Shown here in pieces: positions 35,600 through 44,120 of a stretch of DNA of 64,000 nucleotides (position 1 is the first letter of the stretch; every line of letters begins with the position of its first letter). Location: contig JADYZW010000051.1 in NCBI GenBank assembly GCA_020852955.1, positions 62,001-126,000 of the forward strand, written 5' to 3'. A program made the translations under genes and the position numbers. Under the pieces are notes generated by a model that saw only the letters and a list, made by a program, of their open reading frames with translations, did no database searches and had not been told where the DNA came from. Origin of the DNA: Deltaproteobacteria bacterium. Lineage in GTDB: Bacteria; Desulfobacterota; Binatia; UTPRO1.

Positions 35600-36145
35600 T
35601 CAGAGCCGGAGCTCGCGGACGGGATCGCTGCCGTCCCACTCGCGCGCCGCGTCCGCGATCATCCGCATCATCGGGAAAACCGCGGGCTCGGCGACGTCGG
35701 CGATCTCGTACATGACGCCGCCTGCCGCCGCGTCGGTCGCGAAGTAGGCGAAGCGGACGCCGCCGCCCATCATCGCGCCCTCGTGGGCCACCGAGACGCC
35801 GGCGGCCGCCAGGCGCGCGCAGGCCGCGTCGTACTCGGCGCGCGTCAGCCACGACGACACGTGCTGGAGCCCCTCGCGGCCGCTCGCGAGGAAGTCGCGG
35901 TAGGCGCTCGGCCGGTCGTCGAGGGGCTGGATGAGCTCGACCTGCACGTCGCCCGAGTTCGCGAGCGCGATCGTCACCGCCGGAGGCGGAGAGGGCGCGC
36001 CGCGATAGCGGAAGGTGTCGGGGCGGAGCTCGCGCAGCACGAAGAACGGGCCGACGCCGAGGGTGTCGCTCCAGTAGGCGCGCGCGCGCTCGAGGTCGCG
36101 GACGACGAAGGCGATCTGTCGAATGACGCCGAAGCGGCGGCTCAT
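35600..36145 (-). CDS. VOC-fold protein (glyoxalase/methylmalonyl-CoA epimerase-like)
   Basis: A 181-residue vicinal-oxygen-chelate protein. ARAYWSDTLGVGPFFVL and VELIQPLDDRPSAYRDFL followed by GREGLQHVS resemble methylmalonyl-CoA epimerase. The first metal His of the family is replaced by Gln in VIRQIAFVVRD, while His in LQHV and Glu in MYEI remain, so metal binding may be altered. It starts 13 bases after the carboxyltransferase gene on the same strand; carboxyltransferase plus epimerase would fit the propionyl-CoA to methylmalonyl-CoA route. That function is inference. Confidence 0.78.
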   Translation of the reverse strand: MSRRFGVIRQIAFVVRDLERARAYWSDTLGVGPFFVLRELRPDTFRYRGAPSPPPAVTIALANSGDVQVELIQPLDDRPSAYRDFLASGREGLQHVSSWLTRAEYDAACARLAAAGVSVAHEGAMMGGGVRFAYFATDAAAGGVMYEIADVAEPAVFPMMRMIADAAREWDGSDPVRELRL

Positions 36146-36158
36146 CGTCGTCCCGCGC

Positions 36159-37862
36159 TCAGTGGAACTCGCGCTGCACGCCCGTCATGGGGCCCGGCAC
36201 GTAGTGGCGCAGCAGGAACTCGAGGTTCTGGCCGAGCACGCGGCGCAGGTCGGCCGGCATCACGATCTCGGAGATCGAGCCGAGGCTCAGCGCCTCGCGC
36301 GGATTCATGAGCTCGCGCTCGTAGCGCTGGTTGAGCTCGCCTTCCTGCGCCTTCAGCCACTCGGCGATCGCGGCCTCGTCCTCGCCGGCCTGCTTGCGCT
36401 TGCTCGCGGCGTCGCGCGCCTGCTTGAGCTCGGTCTTGTAGACGTACTCCTTGCCGGCGGGGCCCATGACCGCGACCCGCGTCGTCGGGAGCGCGAGGAC
36501 GATGTCGGCGCCCGTCGCGTAGCTGTTGAAGGCCGCGTACGCGCCGCCGAAGGCGTTGCGGAGGATGAGGAGGATGCGCGGCGTGCGGAGGTCGATGATG
36601 GCGTCGAGCATGGCGCGGCCCGCCTGCACGATGCCGCGGCTCTCCTGGTCCTTGCCGGGGAGGAAGCCGGTCGTGTCCTCGATGAAGACGACGGGCGTGT
36701 TGTAGAGGCTGCAGAAGCGGACGAAGCGCGCGATCTTGAACGCCGCGTCGACGTCGATCTGGCCGCTTGCGACGGCGCTGTTGTTGGCGACGAAGCCGAC
36801 GACGTTGCCGTTCAAGCGGCCGAAGGCGGTGATGGCGTTCCGCGCCCGGTCGGGCTGGAGTTCGAAGTAGTCGCCGTGATCGCAGATGCGCTCGATGATG
36901 ATCGAGACGTCGACGGGCGTGTTGAAGCCGGTCGGCGAGTTGAAGGCCTTCCGCAGCATGACGTCGATCTCGGTCGTGGCGCGGTCGATCGGGTCGGAGG
37001 TCTTCTCGACGGGCGGCGCCACCGCGTTCGAGTTCGGGAGGTAGCTCAAGAGCCGCTCGGCGGTGCGGAGCGCGCCGACCTCGTCGGCGACCGTGAGATC
37101 GACGACGCCCGAGGCGCCGTGCACCTTCGGGCCGCCGAGGTCGTCCGGCGTCACGTCCTCGCCGAGCACGCTCTTGATGACGCCCGGACCCGTGAGCCCG
37201 AAGAAGGTGTCGGCCGGCTGGATCATGAAGCTGCCCTGGCGCGGCAGGTAGGAGCCGCCGCCGGCGTTGTAGCCGAACATGCACATCACGCTCGGCACGA
37301 TGCCGCTGATCTTGCGGAGCGCCGTGAACGCTTCGGCATAGCCGTCGAGGCCGCCGATGCCGGCCGGCACGTAGGCTCCGGCGCTGTCGTTCATGCCGAT
37401 CAGCGGCATGCCGCGACTGCCGGCGAGGTAGATCAGGTTCGCGAGCTTGCGGCCGTTGGTCGCGTCCATCGAGCCGGCGCGCACGGTGAAGTCGTGGCCG
37501 TAGAGCGCGACGTCGCGGCCGCCGATCCGCACGACCGCCGTCACCAGCGACGCGCCGTCGAGGTTCTTGCCCCAGTTCTGGTAGAAGACCGTCGGCTCGC
37601 TGCCCGCGTCCTTGAGGACGTCGATGCGCTCCCAGACCGTCATGCGGCCCTTGGCGTGCTGCCGGAGCGTCGGCAGCACGCCGGAGGCCTCGTACGGCCG
37701 CCGACGTAGCTCCTCGCCGGCCGCGACCGCGGCGTCGTAGGGGCCGGCCGGAGGGGAGGGCGCCCCGCTCGCGTCCTTCAGGGGGTCGTCGAGCGCCGGC
37801 GCGACGGGCCCGAGGGGCACGGACTTCGGGGCGGCGTTGGCGCGGGTCCTGGTCGTCGTCAT
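36159..37862 (-). CDS. Acyl-CoA carboxylase, carboxyltransferase (beta) subunit
   Basis: A 567-residue protein with the two crotonase-like halves of a carboxyltransferase. The N-half shows [20 protein letters not shown] and [12 protein letters not shown]; the C-half has [28 protein letters not shown] and [19 protein letters not shown]. These are the hallmarks of propionyl-CoA/methylcrotonyl-CoA/acetyl-CoA carboxylase beta chains. The first 50 residues are a low-complexity extension. The biotin carboxylase partner is likely the 935-residue protein encoded 3 kb downstream, although a second BC/BCCP pair at 54-56 kb also lacks its own carboxyltransferase. Confidence 0.92.
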   Translation of the reverse strand: MTTTRTRANAAPKSVPLGPVAPALDDPLKDASGAPSPPAGPYDAAVAAGEELRRRPYEASGVLPTLRQHAKGRMTVWERIDVLKDAGSEPTVFYQNWGKNLDGASLVTAVVRIGGRDVALYGHDFTVRAGSMDATNGRKLANLIYLAGSRGMPLIGMNDSAGAYVPAGIGGLDGYAEAFTALRKISGIVPSVMCMFGYNAGGGSYLPRQGSFMIQPADTFFGLTGPGVIKSVLGEDVTPDDLGGPKVHGASGVVDLTVADEVGALRTAERLLSYLPNSNAVAPPVEKTSDPIDRATTEIDVMLRKAFNSPTGFNTPVDVSIIIERICDHGDYFELQPDRARNAITAFGRLNGNVVGFVANNSAVASGQIDVDAAFKIARFVRFCSLYNTPVVFIEDTTGFLPGKDQESRGIVQAGRAMLDAIIDLRTPRILLILRNAFGGAYAAFNSYATGADIVLALPTTRVAVMGPAGKEYVYKTELKQARDAASKRKQAGEDEAAIAEWLKAQEGELNQRYERELMNPREALSLGSISEIVMPADLRRVLGQNLEFLLRHYVPGPMTGVQREFH

Positions 37863-37909
37863 GGCGGAGCGGTCTACCTACACGGGGGAGGGCGGGAAAG
37901 GCCAGCGCG

Positions 37910-38404
37910 TCACGGCGCGGCGGCGACGTGCTCGAAGGTCGCCCGATCGCCGGCCTTGACGCCGTGCCGCTCGCTGAATCCCGCGTGCACCTCGAGCACG
38001 TAGCGCGACGGTGCGCCGATCGTCCGTGACGTCGTCGTGAAGGGCACGGCGTCCTTCACGATGCCGACGATCTTCCGATCCTCGCCGAGGAAGATCATGT
38101 CGAGCGGCAGGACGGTGTTCTTCATCCAGAAGGGATGCTCGACGGTCGCGTCGAAGACGAAGAGCATCCCCGCGTTCGCGCCGAGCTCCTTGCGGTACAT
38201 GAGCCCGAGCGATTGCTGCGCCGGCGTCGCGGCGACCTCGACGGCGACCGGCACGTCGCCGCCCGCGGTGTGCAGGACGACGCGCGGCTCGCTCGCGCAG
38301 GCGCCGGCGCTGAGGACGAGCGTCAAAGCGGCGCCGGACAGGGCGCGGGCGAGGGCGGGCCTCAGGGCGGCGCCGCACAGGGCGCGGGCGCGGGGGAGCG
38401 GCAT
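37910..38404 (-). CDS. DUF192 family exported protein
   Basis: A 164-residue protein with an N-terminal signal segment ending near ALTLVLSAGACAS, possibly a lipoprotein with the Cys as acyl site, although the lipobox is poor. The DUF192 domain is clear: VPVAVEVAATPAQQSLGLMY, GMLFVFDATVEHPFWMKNTV, PLDMIFLGEDRKIVGI and RYVLEVHAGFSERHGVKAGD. The family is small, periplasmic and of unknown function. ATG 38404 is the chosen start; GTG 38413 is an alternative. Confidence 0.87.
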   Translation of the reverse strand: MPLPRARALCGAALRPALARALSGAALTLVLSAGACASEPRVVLHTAGGDVPVAVEVAATPAQQSLGLMYRKELGANAGMLFVFDATVEHPFWMKNTVLPLDMIFLGEDRKIVGIVKDAVPFTTTSRTIGAPSRYVLEVHAGFSERHGVKAGDRATFEHVAAAP

Positions 38405-38487
38405 CCGGAGCACGGGCCGGGTATAGCAGACCCGGACCCGCTCGCGAGCCGACCGTGTCGCCGCGGCCGGCGGCCGGCGTGCCCGGG

Positions 38488-38772
38488 TCAGGGGAGGTGC
38501 TTCCCGATCTCGCGCTCGAACTCGGGGAAGTAGCGCGACACGATGCTCACGTCGAAGCGCGCGAGGATCGCGTCCTTCGGCTCGCGTTCGAGGAGGAACT
38601 CGAAGACGGCCTCGACGAACCGCTCGTCGCTGATGGACCGGCCGGCGGCGAGCCGCTTCACGAGGGCCGGATCGGCCGTGACGGTGTGCCGACTCGAGCT
38701 GCGGCCGTCGCGGACCTCGACGGCGAACGCGAGCGTCGGCTCCGTGGCGGTGCGGGTCACGGCGACGCTCAT
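38488..38772 (-). CDS. Small conserved protein coupled to the alpha/beta hydrolase
   Basis: A 94-residue soluble protein: an N-terminal beta region (LAFAVEVRDGRSSSRHTVT) followed by helices ISDERFVEAVFEFLLEREPK and VSRYFPEFEREI. I recognise no domain. ATG 38772 overlaps the stop of the hydrolase gene (ATGA), so the two are translated together and may be partners. No metal site, cysteine or membrane segment is seen. Confidence 0.7.
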   Translation of the reverse strand: MSVAVTRTATEPTLAFAVEVRDGRSSSRHTVTADPALVKRLAAGRSISDERFVEAVFEFLLEREPKDAILARFDVSIVSRYFPEFEREIGKHLP

Positions 38773-39647
38773 GCGAGGATCCGTTCGAGGTGGCGCGCGA
38801 TCGTGTCGGGCGCTTCGAGCTGCGGCCAGTGCCCGACGTCGTCGAGGCGCACGAGATCGACGTCGGCGCGATCCGGGAGCCGCTCGGCGATCCGCGCCGC
38901 CATGGGCGCGCCCGAGACGGGATCGAGCATGCCCCAGAGGAAGTGGCGGGGAACGGTCGTGGTCTCGAGCGCCCGCACCCAGCGCGCCGCGTGCCGCTCA
39001 CGGTCGCGGATGTACCGGATCAGGCGGTGGCCGAGGCGGTGGCCGTCGCGGCGCGCCACCGTCGCCCAGGCGTCGGCGAGGTCGGCGTCGCTCGGTTGGC
39101 GGGTCGGCGCGAAGGTCGGACGGAGCGCCATCGCGAACGTCTCGGCGGTGAGGAGCGACGCCATCTTCGGTCCCTGCTCGGGATCGAGGAGCATGACCTG
39201 CGAGGGCTGCGGGCGATGCAGGTCCGGATAGAGACCGCCGTTCAGGAAGGTGATGCTCGCGAGCTCGACGCCGAGCCCGCCTTCGGCGTGGCGCGCCAGG
39301 ATCTCCTGCGCGACCGAAACGCCGTAGTCGTGAACGACGAGGTCGGTGCGCGTGACGCCGTGCCGCTGCCAGAGCGCCAGTGCGAGGTCGGCCTGCTCGA
39401 TCAGCGCGTAGTCGTGGTCGGCCGGCTTGTCGGAGTCGCCGAAGCCGAGGAAGTCGAAGGCGAGGACGCGTCGCCGCGCTGCGAGCGTCGGCCACACGCG
39501 GCGCCAGTCCCAGGACGACGTCGGGAATCCGTGGAAGAGCGTGCACCACTCACCCGTGCCTTCGACGCGGGTGAACGCGTGCCACGGGCCGCTCGCGAGC
39601 CGCACGGACTCGCGCCGGCCGCCAGCGTACCAATCGTCGAGGGTCAC
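38769..39647 (-). CDS. Alpha/beta hydrolase (haloalkane dehalogenase/epoxide hydrolase-like)
   Basis: A 292-residue alpha/beta-hydrolase. The oxyanion segment is LFHGFPTSSWDW, and the nucleophile elbow VHDYGVSVAQ has Asp, not Ser, as in haloalkane dehalogenases and epoxide hydrolases. The final catalytic His is in DDVGHWPQLEAP, and LWGMLDPVSG supplies the acid region. GTG 39647 is chosen as homologues start TLDDWYAGGR; TTG 39683 would add 12 residues. Substrate unknown; ester, halide or epoxide are all possible, with the last two favoured by the Asp. Confidence 0.83.
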   Translation of the reverse strand: MTLDDWYAGGRRESVRLASGPWHAFTRVEGTGEWCTLFHGFPTSSWDWRRVWPTLAARRRVLAFDFLGFGDSDKPADHDYALIEQADLALALWQRHGVTRTDLVVHDYGVSVAQEILARHAEGGLGVELASITFLNGGLYPDLHRPQPSQVMLLDPEQGPKMASLLTAETFAMALRPTFAPTRQPSDADLADAWATVARRDGHRLGHRLIRYIRDRERHAARWVRALETTTVPRHFLWGMLDPVSGAPMAARIAERLPDRADVDLVRLDDVGHWPQLEAPDTIARHLERILA

Positions 39648-39799
39648 CCGTCGTTCATGGGACGGCGCGGGGGCGGCCGTCAAGCCGGGGTCCCGCGCGC
39701 GGGCATGCGGCGGAGCGCGGCGGCGCCGCCGCGCTCCGCGGCGTCGGTGGCGGCTCCGCCGTGCGCGGTGTATGTGCCGCCGTCCCGAAAGGAGATCTC

Positions 39800-40186
39800 A
39801 TGTCCAAGACCGTGATCAATCCGCCACGGCTCGCGAAGCCGACCGGCTACTCGTACGCGATCAAGAAGGGCGGTACGCCGCTGTTCGTCTCCGGGCAGGT
39901 GGCGCTCGACGCCGACGGCGCGCTCGTGGGCGAGGGCGATGCCGCCGCGCAGACCGAGCAGGTCTTCAAGAACCTGCAGGCGGTCGTCGAGGCCGCGGGT
40001 GGGAGCCTCGACGACGTGGTGAAGATCACGATCTTCGTGACCGACCCGTCGTATCGACCCGCGGTCGCGGCGGCGCGCCTCAAATGGTTCAAGGAGGGCC
40101 AATGGCCGGCGAGCACCTACCTCGTCGTGTCGGCGCTGGCGTTGCCGTCGATGCTGGTCGAGATCGAAGCCGTGGCGATGGTCTGA
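39800..40186 (+). CDS. RidA family protein (reactive imine/enamine deaminase)
   Basis: A 128-residue RidA/YjgF/UK114 domain. LFVSGQVALDADGALVGEGD and the closing YLVVSALALPSMLVEIEAVA are family signatures, as is FKNLQAVVEAAGGSLDDVV. RidA hydrolyses reactive 2-aminoacrylate made by PLP enzymes. The usual Arg near the third strand (R105 in E. coli) appears to be absent: the segment reads WPASTYLVVSAL, so this may be a non-archetypal RidA subgroup. ATG 39800 follows AAAGGAG, a strong ribosome site. It converges on the ferritin-like gene with a hairpin between. Confidence 0.86.
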   Translation: MSKTVINPPRLAKPTGYSYAIKKGGTPLFVSGQVALDADGALVGEGDAAAQTEQVFKNLQAVVEAAGGSLDDVVKITIFVTDPSYRPAVAAARLKWFKEGQWPASTYLVVSALALPSMLVEIEAVAMV

Positions 40187-40215
40187 CGCCGCGCTGCGCC
40201 CAGGGGCGCGGCGTC
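40185..40215. terminator. Hairpin spanning two converging stop codons
   Basis: GACGCCGCGC (40185-40194) pairs perfectly with GCGCGGCGTC (40206-40215) around an 11-base loop. The stem overlaps the stop codons of both ridA and the ferritin-like gene. It is probably a bidirectional terminator. Confidence 0.5.
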
Positions 40216-40741
40216 ACTCCCCGGTCGGCTCGTCCGCGAACTCCTCGGTCGCGATGGCGGGATCCGGCGGCGCCTTGGCGAGCTCCCGGCGCACGAGATC
40301 CTGGTGCAGGACCTCCTCGGCGGCGAGCTCCTCGAAGAGGGTGCGAACCGTAGGGTCGGTGATGCGCTCGAGCGCGGCGACGAAGAACGCGTGCGCCTTC
40401 TGTTCGGCGCGCAGCGCCGTCTCGAGCGCCTGGCGGAGCGTCATGAAGGCGCGCACCTCGTCGTAGTCCGGCGCTTCCACGTCGAAGATCATGGCGCGCG
40501 TCATGCCGCATGCCGCGCTGGCGAACATCGCGTCGCGGCGGTCGGCGAGCGCGGCGCGATGCTTCTCCTCGTTGGCCATCATGAGGCGGAAGAAGTGCGC
40601 CGCGTCCGGAGTGTCGTGCTGCGTGAGCTGATCGGCGAGCTCGCTGTAGCGGTCGTACGCTTCCTCTTCGATCAGGATGGCGAGGTCGAGGGCGTCCTTC
40701 ATCGTGAGCGTCGTGAAGTCGATGTTCCGGGTCGGGCTCAT
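40214..40741 (-). CDS. Ferritin-like di-iron protein
   Basis: A 175-residue four-helix protein of the ferritin/rubrerythrin type without rubredoxin cysteines. Di-iron ligands are suggested by EEEAYDRYSEL (Glu25-27), NEEKHRAAL (Glu58, His61), RAEQKAHAFF and AAEEVLHQDL, giving the paired E and ExxH pattern. It may store iron or remove peroxide. The gene begins 16 bases after korB on the same strand, so it may protect oxygen-sensitive ferredoxin-linked enzymes; that link is inference. Confidence 0.86.
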   Translation of the reverse strand: MSPTRNIDFTTLTMKDALDLAILIEEEAYDRYSELADQLTQHDTPDAAHFFRLMMANEEKHRAALADRRDAMFASAACGMTRAMIFDVEAPDYDEVRAFMTLRQALETALRAEQKAHAFFVAALERITDPTVRTLFEELAAEEVLHQDLVRRELAKAPPDPAIATEEFADEPTGE

Positions 40742-40757
40742 CGCGGCCTCCTGCTCG

Positions 40758-41621
40758 TCAGTGCTGGACGAAGGCGTCGAGGATCTGCGCGCGCGGCTTC
40801 GCGGCGGACGCGAGAGCCTCCTGGCGTCCGCGGACGAGCGCGCCGAGCGTCGGCGGGGGATCGGGCTCCTGGTAGTAGATCCCGGTCAGGAGCTCGCGGC
40901 CGTAGGCGTGCGCGTGTTCGAGCGCTTGCGCGCGGCTCGTCGGGTCGTGGCCGAGGTCCGCGAGCGCCTTCATGGTCGCCTTGTGCGCCTTGATCTGCTG
41001 ATGCTCCTCGCCGTACGTCACGCAGGGCGACTGCACGTTCACGAACGCGAAACCCGGATAGCGAATCGCGGCTTCGATCATCTCGGTGAGTCCGGCGATG
41101 TCGGCCGGCGTGCCCTGCGCGACGAATCCGGCGCCGTACGCGAGCACGTAGAGCAGGGGGTTCACGGGGTGCTCGAGGCTGCCGTACGTGGACGTGACGG
41201 TGCGGAGGCCGAGCGGGCTCGTCGGCGACAGCTGCCCCTTGGTGAGGCCGTAGGTCTGGTTGTCCATCACGATGTACGTGAGGTCGTCGTTCCGCCGCAC
41301 GGCGTGCGGAACGTGGCCGCCGCCGATCGAGAAGCCGTCGCCGTCGCCGCCGGCGGCGAGCACGAGCAGCTCGGGACGGGCGAGCTTCAGGCCCTGCGCG
41401 ATCGGCAGCGCGCGGCCGTGGACGCTGTTGAAGCCGTAGGCGGTCGTGTAGCCGGGGATGCGGGACGAGCAGCCGATGCCGGAGATGAACGCGATCTCGT
41501 GCGGCGGTCGGCCGATCGCCGCGAGGGCGCGGTAGATCGCCTGCAGGACGCCGAAGTCGCCGCAGCCGGGGCACCAGATGGGCTTCAGGTCGCTCTTGAA
41601 GTCCTTGGCGACGAGATTCAC
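40758..41621 (-). CDS. korB: 2-oxoacid:ferredoxin oxidoreductase, beta subunit
   Basis: A 287-residue thiamine-diphosphate-binding subunit. IWCPGCGDFGVLQAIYRAL contains the CxxC Fe-S/TPP pair, FISGIGCSSRIPGY another conserved Cys, and GGDGDGFSIGGGH the Mg-TPP pocket. With the alpha subunit it oxidises 2-oxoglutarate or a related 2-oxoacid to acyl-CoA, CO2 and reduced ferredoxin. GTG 41621 overlaps the alpha stop codon (GTGA), so the subunits are made together. Substrate specificity is not provable here; the Kor type is favoured by the fused gamma-alpha chain and no delta subunit. Confidence 0.9.
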   Translation of the reverse strand: MNLVAKDFKSDLKPIWCPGCGDFGVLQAIYRALAAIGRPPHEIAFISGIGCSSRIPGYTTAYGFNSVHGRALPIAQGLKLARPELLVLAAGGDGDGFSIGGGHVPHAVRRNDDLTYIVMDNQTYGLTKGQLSPTSPLGLRTVTSTYGSLEHPVNPLLYVLAYGAGFVAQGTPADIAGLTEMIEAAIRYPGFAFVNVQSPCVTYGEEHQQIKAHKATMKALADLGHDPTSRAQALEHAHAYGRELLTGIYYQEPDPPPTLGALVRGRQEALASAAKPRAQILDAFVQH

Positions 41622-43408
41622 GGTCGTGCTCCGTCCGCTTCGGTCGGGTCGTGGGCGTTCGCGAGCGCGCGCGCGTGCGCGACGAGCCGCTCGAGGACCT
41701 CCACCGCCGCGAAGGGGTTCGCCCCGGACCGACAGAACGGCGCGACCACGACGGGAACGTCGACCGCCATGCGCAGCACGCGGTAGAGCTGTCCGAGGTA
41801 GGACTGCTCGACGACGAGCCCCGCGTGGATGCCGGCGAAGAAGCGCTCGTAGACGGCCTCGTTCACCGGGAAGAGGAGGTGCGGCACGAGCAACTTCACG
41901 CCGAGGCCGCGCGCCTCGGCGAGCGCGACGGCCTCGCGGCAGACGCCCGCGACGGATCCCCACGCGACCAACGCGAGCGGCGCCCGCGGGTCGCCGTACA
42001 CGGTGAAGAGGTCGTCGCGCTCCAGGAGGGGCGCGAGCTTCCGATGCCGCTTCTCGTTCATGGCCTGGTGGACGCGCCCGTTCGCGGTCGGGTCGCCGTG
42101 CGCAGTGTGCTCGATGCCGGCGCCGAGGTAGCTGCCGCCTTCCATGCCCGGGTGCGCGATCGGGCTGATGCCGTCCGGCGTCGAGCGAAAGCGCTCGTAG
42201 GGGGCGAGTTCGGCAGCGGTCGGCCGCAGGCGCTCGACCAGCGTGAAGCGCGCTGTGTCGATGCAGTCGATCACTTCCTTGCGCTGGGCGATCTCCTGGT
42301 CCGAGAGGACGATCACCGGGGTCTGGTACCGCTCGGCGACGTTGAACGCCTCGACGGTCACGTCGAACGTGTCGGAGACGCAGGTGGGGGCGAGCACGGG
42401 ACGCACGACGTCGCCGTGCGCGGAGAAGATCGCCTGGAAGAGGTCGGACTGCTCCGACTTGGTCGGCATCCCGGTCGACGGGCCGCCGCGCTGGACGTTG
42501 ACGATCACGAGGGGCAGCTCCGCGATCGTCGCGAGGCCAAACATCTCGGTCTTGAGGGACATGCCGGGCCCCGAGGTCGCGGTCATCGCCTTCTTGCCCC
42601 CGAACGACGCTCCGAGCGCGGCGCCGATGCCGGCGATCTCGTCCTCGGCCTGCAGCACCACCCCGCCGTACTTCCAGACTTCGCGCGTGAAGAACTGCAT
42701 GATCTCGGTCGAGGGGGTGATCGGGTACCCGCCGAAGAAGTCGCAGCCGGCGAAGATCGCGGCGGCCGCGCAGAGGTCGTTGCCGTCGACGAGCATCTTC
42801 GGGCGGCCGCGGGTCGGCAGCGCCATCGCTCGCGGCGTCGCGAGCGGATGGGCTTCGGCGAACGCGACGCCGAGGCCGAACGCCGCGTCGTTGGCGGCCA
42901 CCAGCGCTTCGCCCTTGGACGCGAACTTCTTCCTGAGCCCGGCCAGGATGGCGTCGCGCGGGATGCCGAACCAGCCGGAGAGGAGCCCGAGCACGACGCT
43001 GTTCTTGCCCTTCTCGTTGCCGGTGGCCTTGCGCGCCATGTCGCCGAACGGCACCGCGAACGCCTCGGCAGGGGTGACGGTCAACGGGAGCGCGTCGGGT
43101 CGGACCCCGGTCTTCTCCTCGTAGAGCACGACCGTATGGCGATCGACGGGGAGCTCGGCTCCGAACCGTGCGAAATCCTCCCAGTTGAGGATGACCGCGA
43201 CGTCGAGGGCGCCGCCCGGGTTCAGAACGGGCGCCGTTGCGAGACGGACGCGACATGACGACTCGCCGCCGCGAATCTGCGAGCCGAAGCTCTTCGTCAT
43301 CATGGCGTGGTAGCCTTCGATGGCGCAGGCGGCGATCAGCGACTCGCCGGCGCTCACGATCCCGTCGCCGCCCGAGCCGGCCATCCCGATCACAAGGTCG
43401 CGAACCAT
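41618..43408 (-). CDS. korA: 2-oxoacid:ferredoxin oxidoreductase, fused gamma-alpha subunit
   Basis: A 596-residue protein joining the gamma domain (DLVIGMAGSGGDGIVSAGE at the N-terminus) and the alpha domain (CDFFGGYPITPSTEIMQFF, GKKAMTATSGPGMSLKTEM, LVIVNVQRGGPSTGMPTKSE). The gamma domain binds CoA and the alpha domain pyrophosphate and 2-oxoacid. ATG 43408 is preferred because homologues begin just before the first glycine-rich loop; ATG 43441 would add 11 residues. It precedes and overlaps korB. Confidence 0.9.
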   Translation of the reverse strand: MVRDLVIGMAGSGGDGIVSAGESLIAACAIEGYHAMMTKSFGSQIRGGESSCRVRLATAPVLNPGGALDVAVILNWEDFARFGAELPVDRHTVVLYEEKTGVRPDALPLTVTPAEAFAVPFGDMARKATGNEKGKNSVVLGLLSGWFGIPRDAILAGLRKKFASKGEALVAANDAAFGLGVAFAEAHPLATPRAMALPTRGRPKMLVDGNDLCAAAAIFAGCDFFGGYPITPSTEIMQFFTREVWKYGGVVLQAEDEIAGIGAALGASFGGKKAMTATSGPGMSLKTEMFGLATIAELPLVIVNVQRGGPSTGMPTKSEQSDLFQAIFSAHGDVVRPVLAPTCVSDTFDVTVEAFNVAERYQTPVIVLSDQEIAQRKEVIDCIDTARFTLVERLRPTAAELAPYERFRSTPDGISPIAHPGMEGGSYLGAGIEHTAHGDPTANGRVHQAMNEKRHRKLAPLLERDDLFTVYGDPRAPLALVAWGSVAGVCREAVALAEARGLGVKLLVPHLLFPVNEAVYERFFAGIHAGLVVEQSYLGQLYRVLRMAVDVPVVVAPFCRSGANPFAAVEVLERLVAHARALANAHDPTEADGARP

Positions 43409-43564
43409 CAGCCACTCGCGGGCGAGCAAGCGCGATGCCATGGCGGGCCGTGCGCCAAACCCTTGCCGGGGGCGACCTCGGCCCAGGGGCGGGCGGCGAT
43501 CTTCTCGTTCTTCGGAGAGAGGCCCGCCCGATCGTCGCGCGGACGGGAATCCGGCGGGCGCGCC

Positions 43565-43948
43565 TCAGCGCAGATCGCGGGGGACGATGCCGTAGGCGAT
43601 CAGCCCGCCGACGACGGCGGCGCACGTCGACCACGTGCGCGCGAGCCACGGATCGAGCGCCACCCACCAGTCGAGGAGCGCGTCGAAGCGCTCGACGCCC
43701 ATGAGCGGCGTCAGGAGGCCGACCGCGAACGTCGCCGCGCCGAGAGTGCGGAAGGCGAGCGGCGCGCGCGATTGCGGCGCCGCCGCGAACAGCGCCGCGC
43801 CGAGCACGAGCCGCACGAGGGCCGCTACCAGCAACCCGAACGGCCCGTGGAACGCGGTCGCCAGGGCGGCGAGCCAGCTCGGAACGACCGCGCCGATCGT
43901 CCCGATCACGAGGGTGAGCGTTCCCAGGGTGAAGGCGATGAAGGCCAT
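43565..43948 (-). CDS. Small integral membrane protein of unknown function
   Basis: A 127-residue protein with about four predicted membrane helices: FIAFTLGTLTLVIGTIGAVV, LLVAALVRLVLGAALFAA, LGAATFAVGLLTPLM and TCAAVVGGLIAYGIV. No charged active-site pattern. ATG 43948 is chosen because a perfect hairpin lies directly before it; an upstream GTG (43978) would place the hairpin inside the coding region. It sits between korA and the divergent FeS oxidoreductase gene. Confidence 0.65.
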   Translation of the reverse strand: MAFIAFTLGTLTLVIGTIGAVVPSWLAALATAFHGPFGLLVAALVRLVLGAALFAAAPQSRAPLAFRTLGAATFAVGLLTPLMGVERFDALLDWWVALDPWLARTWSTCAAVVGGLIAYGIVPRDLR

Positions 43949-43958
43949 GTCGCGTGTC

Positions 43959-43991
43959 GCGAGGGGCGCCGGCGACACCGGCGCCCCTCGC
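43959..43991. promoter_or_regulatory. Perfect 14-bp hairpin before the small membrane protein gene
   Basis: The arms 43959-43972 and 43978-43991 are exact inverted repeats of 14 bases with a 5-base loop. It lies 10 bases upstream of ATG 43948 in the gap between two divergent genes, so it is not a simple terminator. It could be an operator or an mRNA leader structure. Confidence 0.45.
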
Positions 43992-44037
43992 GGGTCATAG
44001 CGCGTCTCCGGTGGAGGTTTCGAGCGCCCCCTTCGCC

Positions 44038-44066
44038 TTGCCGTTCCGGAATCGATCCTCTACAAA
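44038..44066 (+). promoter_or_regulatory. Candidate promoter of the membrane FeS oxidoreductase gene
   Basis: TTGCCG (44038-44043) and TACAAA (44061-44066) are separated by 17 bases, with 4 of 6 matches to each consensus box, and lie 54 bases before ATG 44121 in a locally AT-richer patch. Confidence 0.45.
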
Positions 44067-44120
44067 AACGCGACCCTGGAGCCGCCGCGCCCCGCGGCCG
44101 CATTCGGCAAAGGAGCTTCG

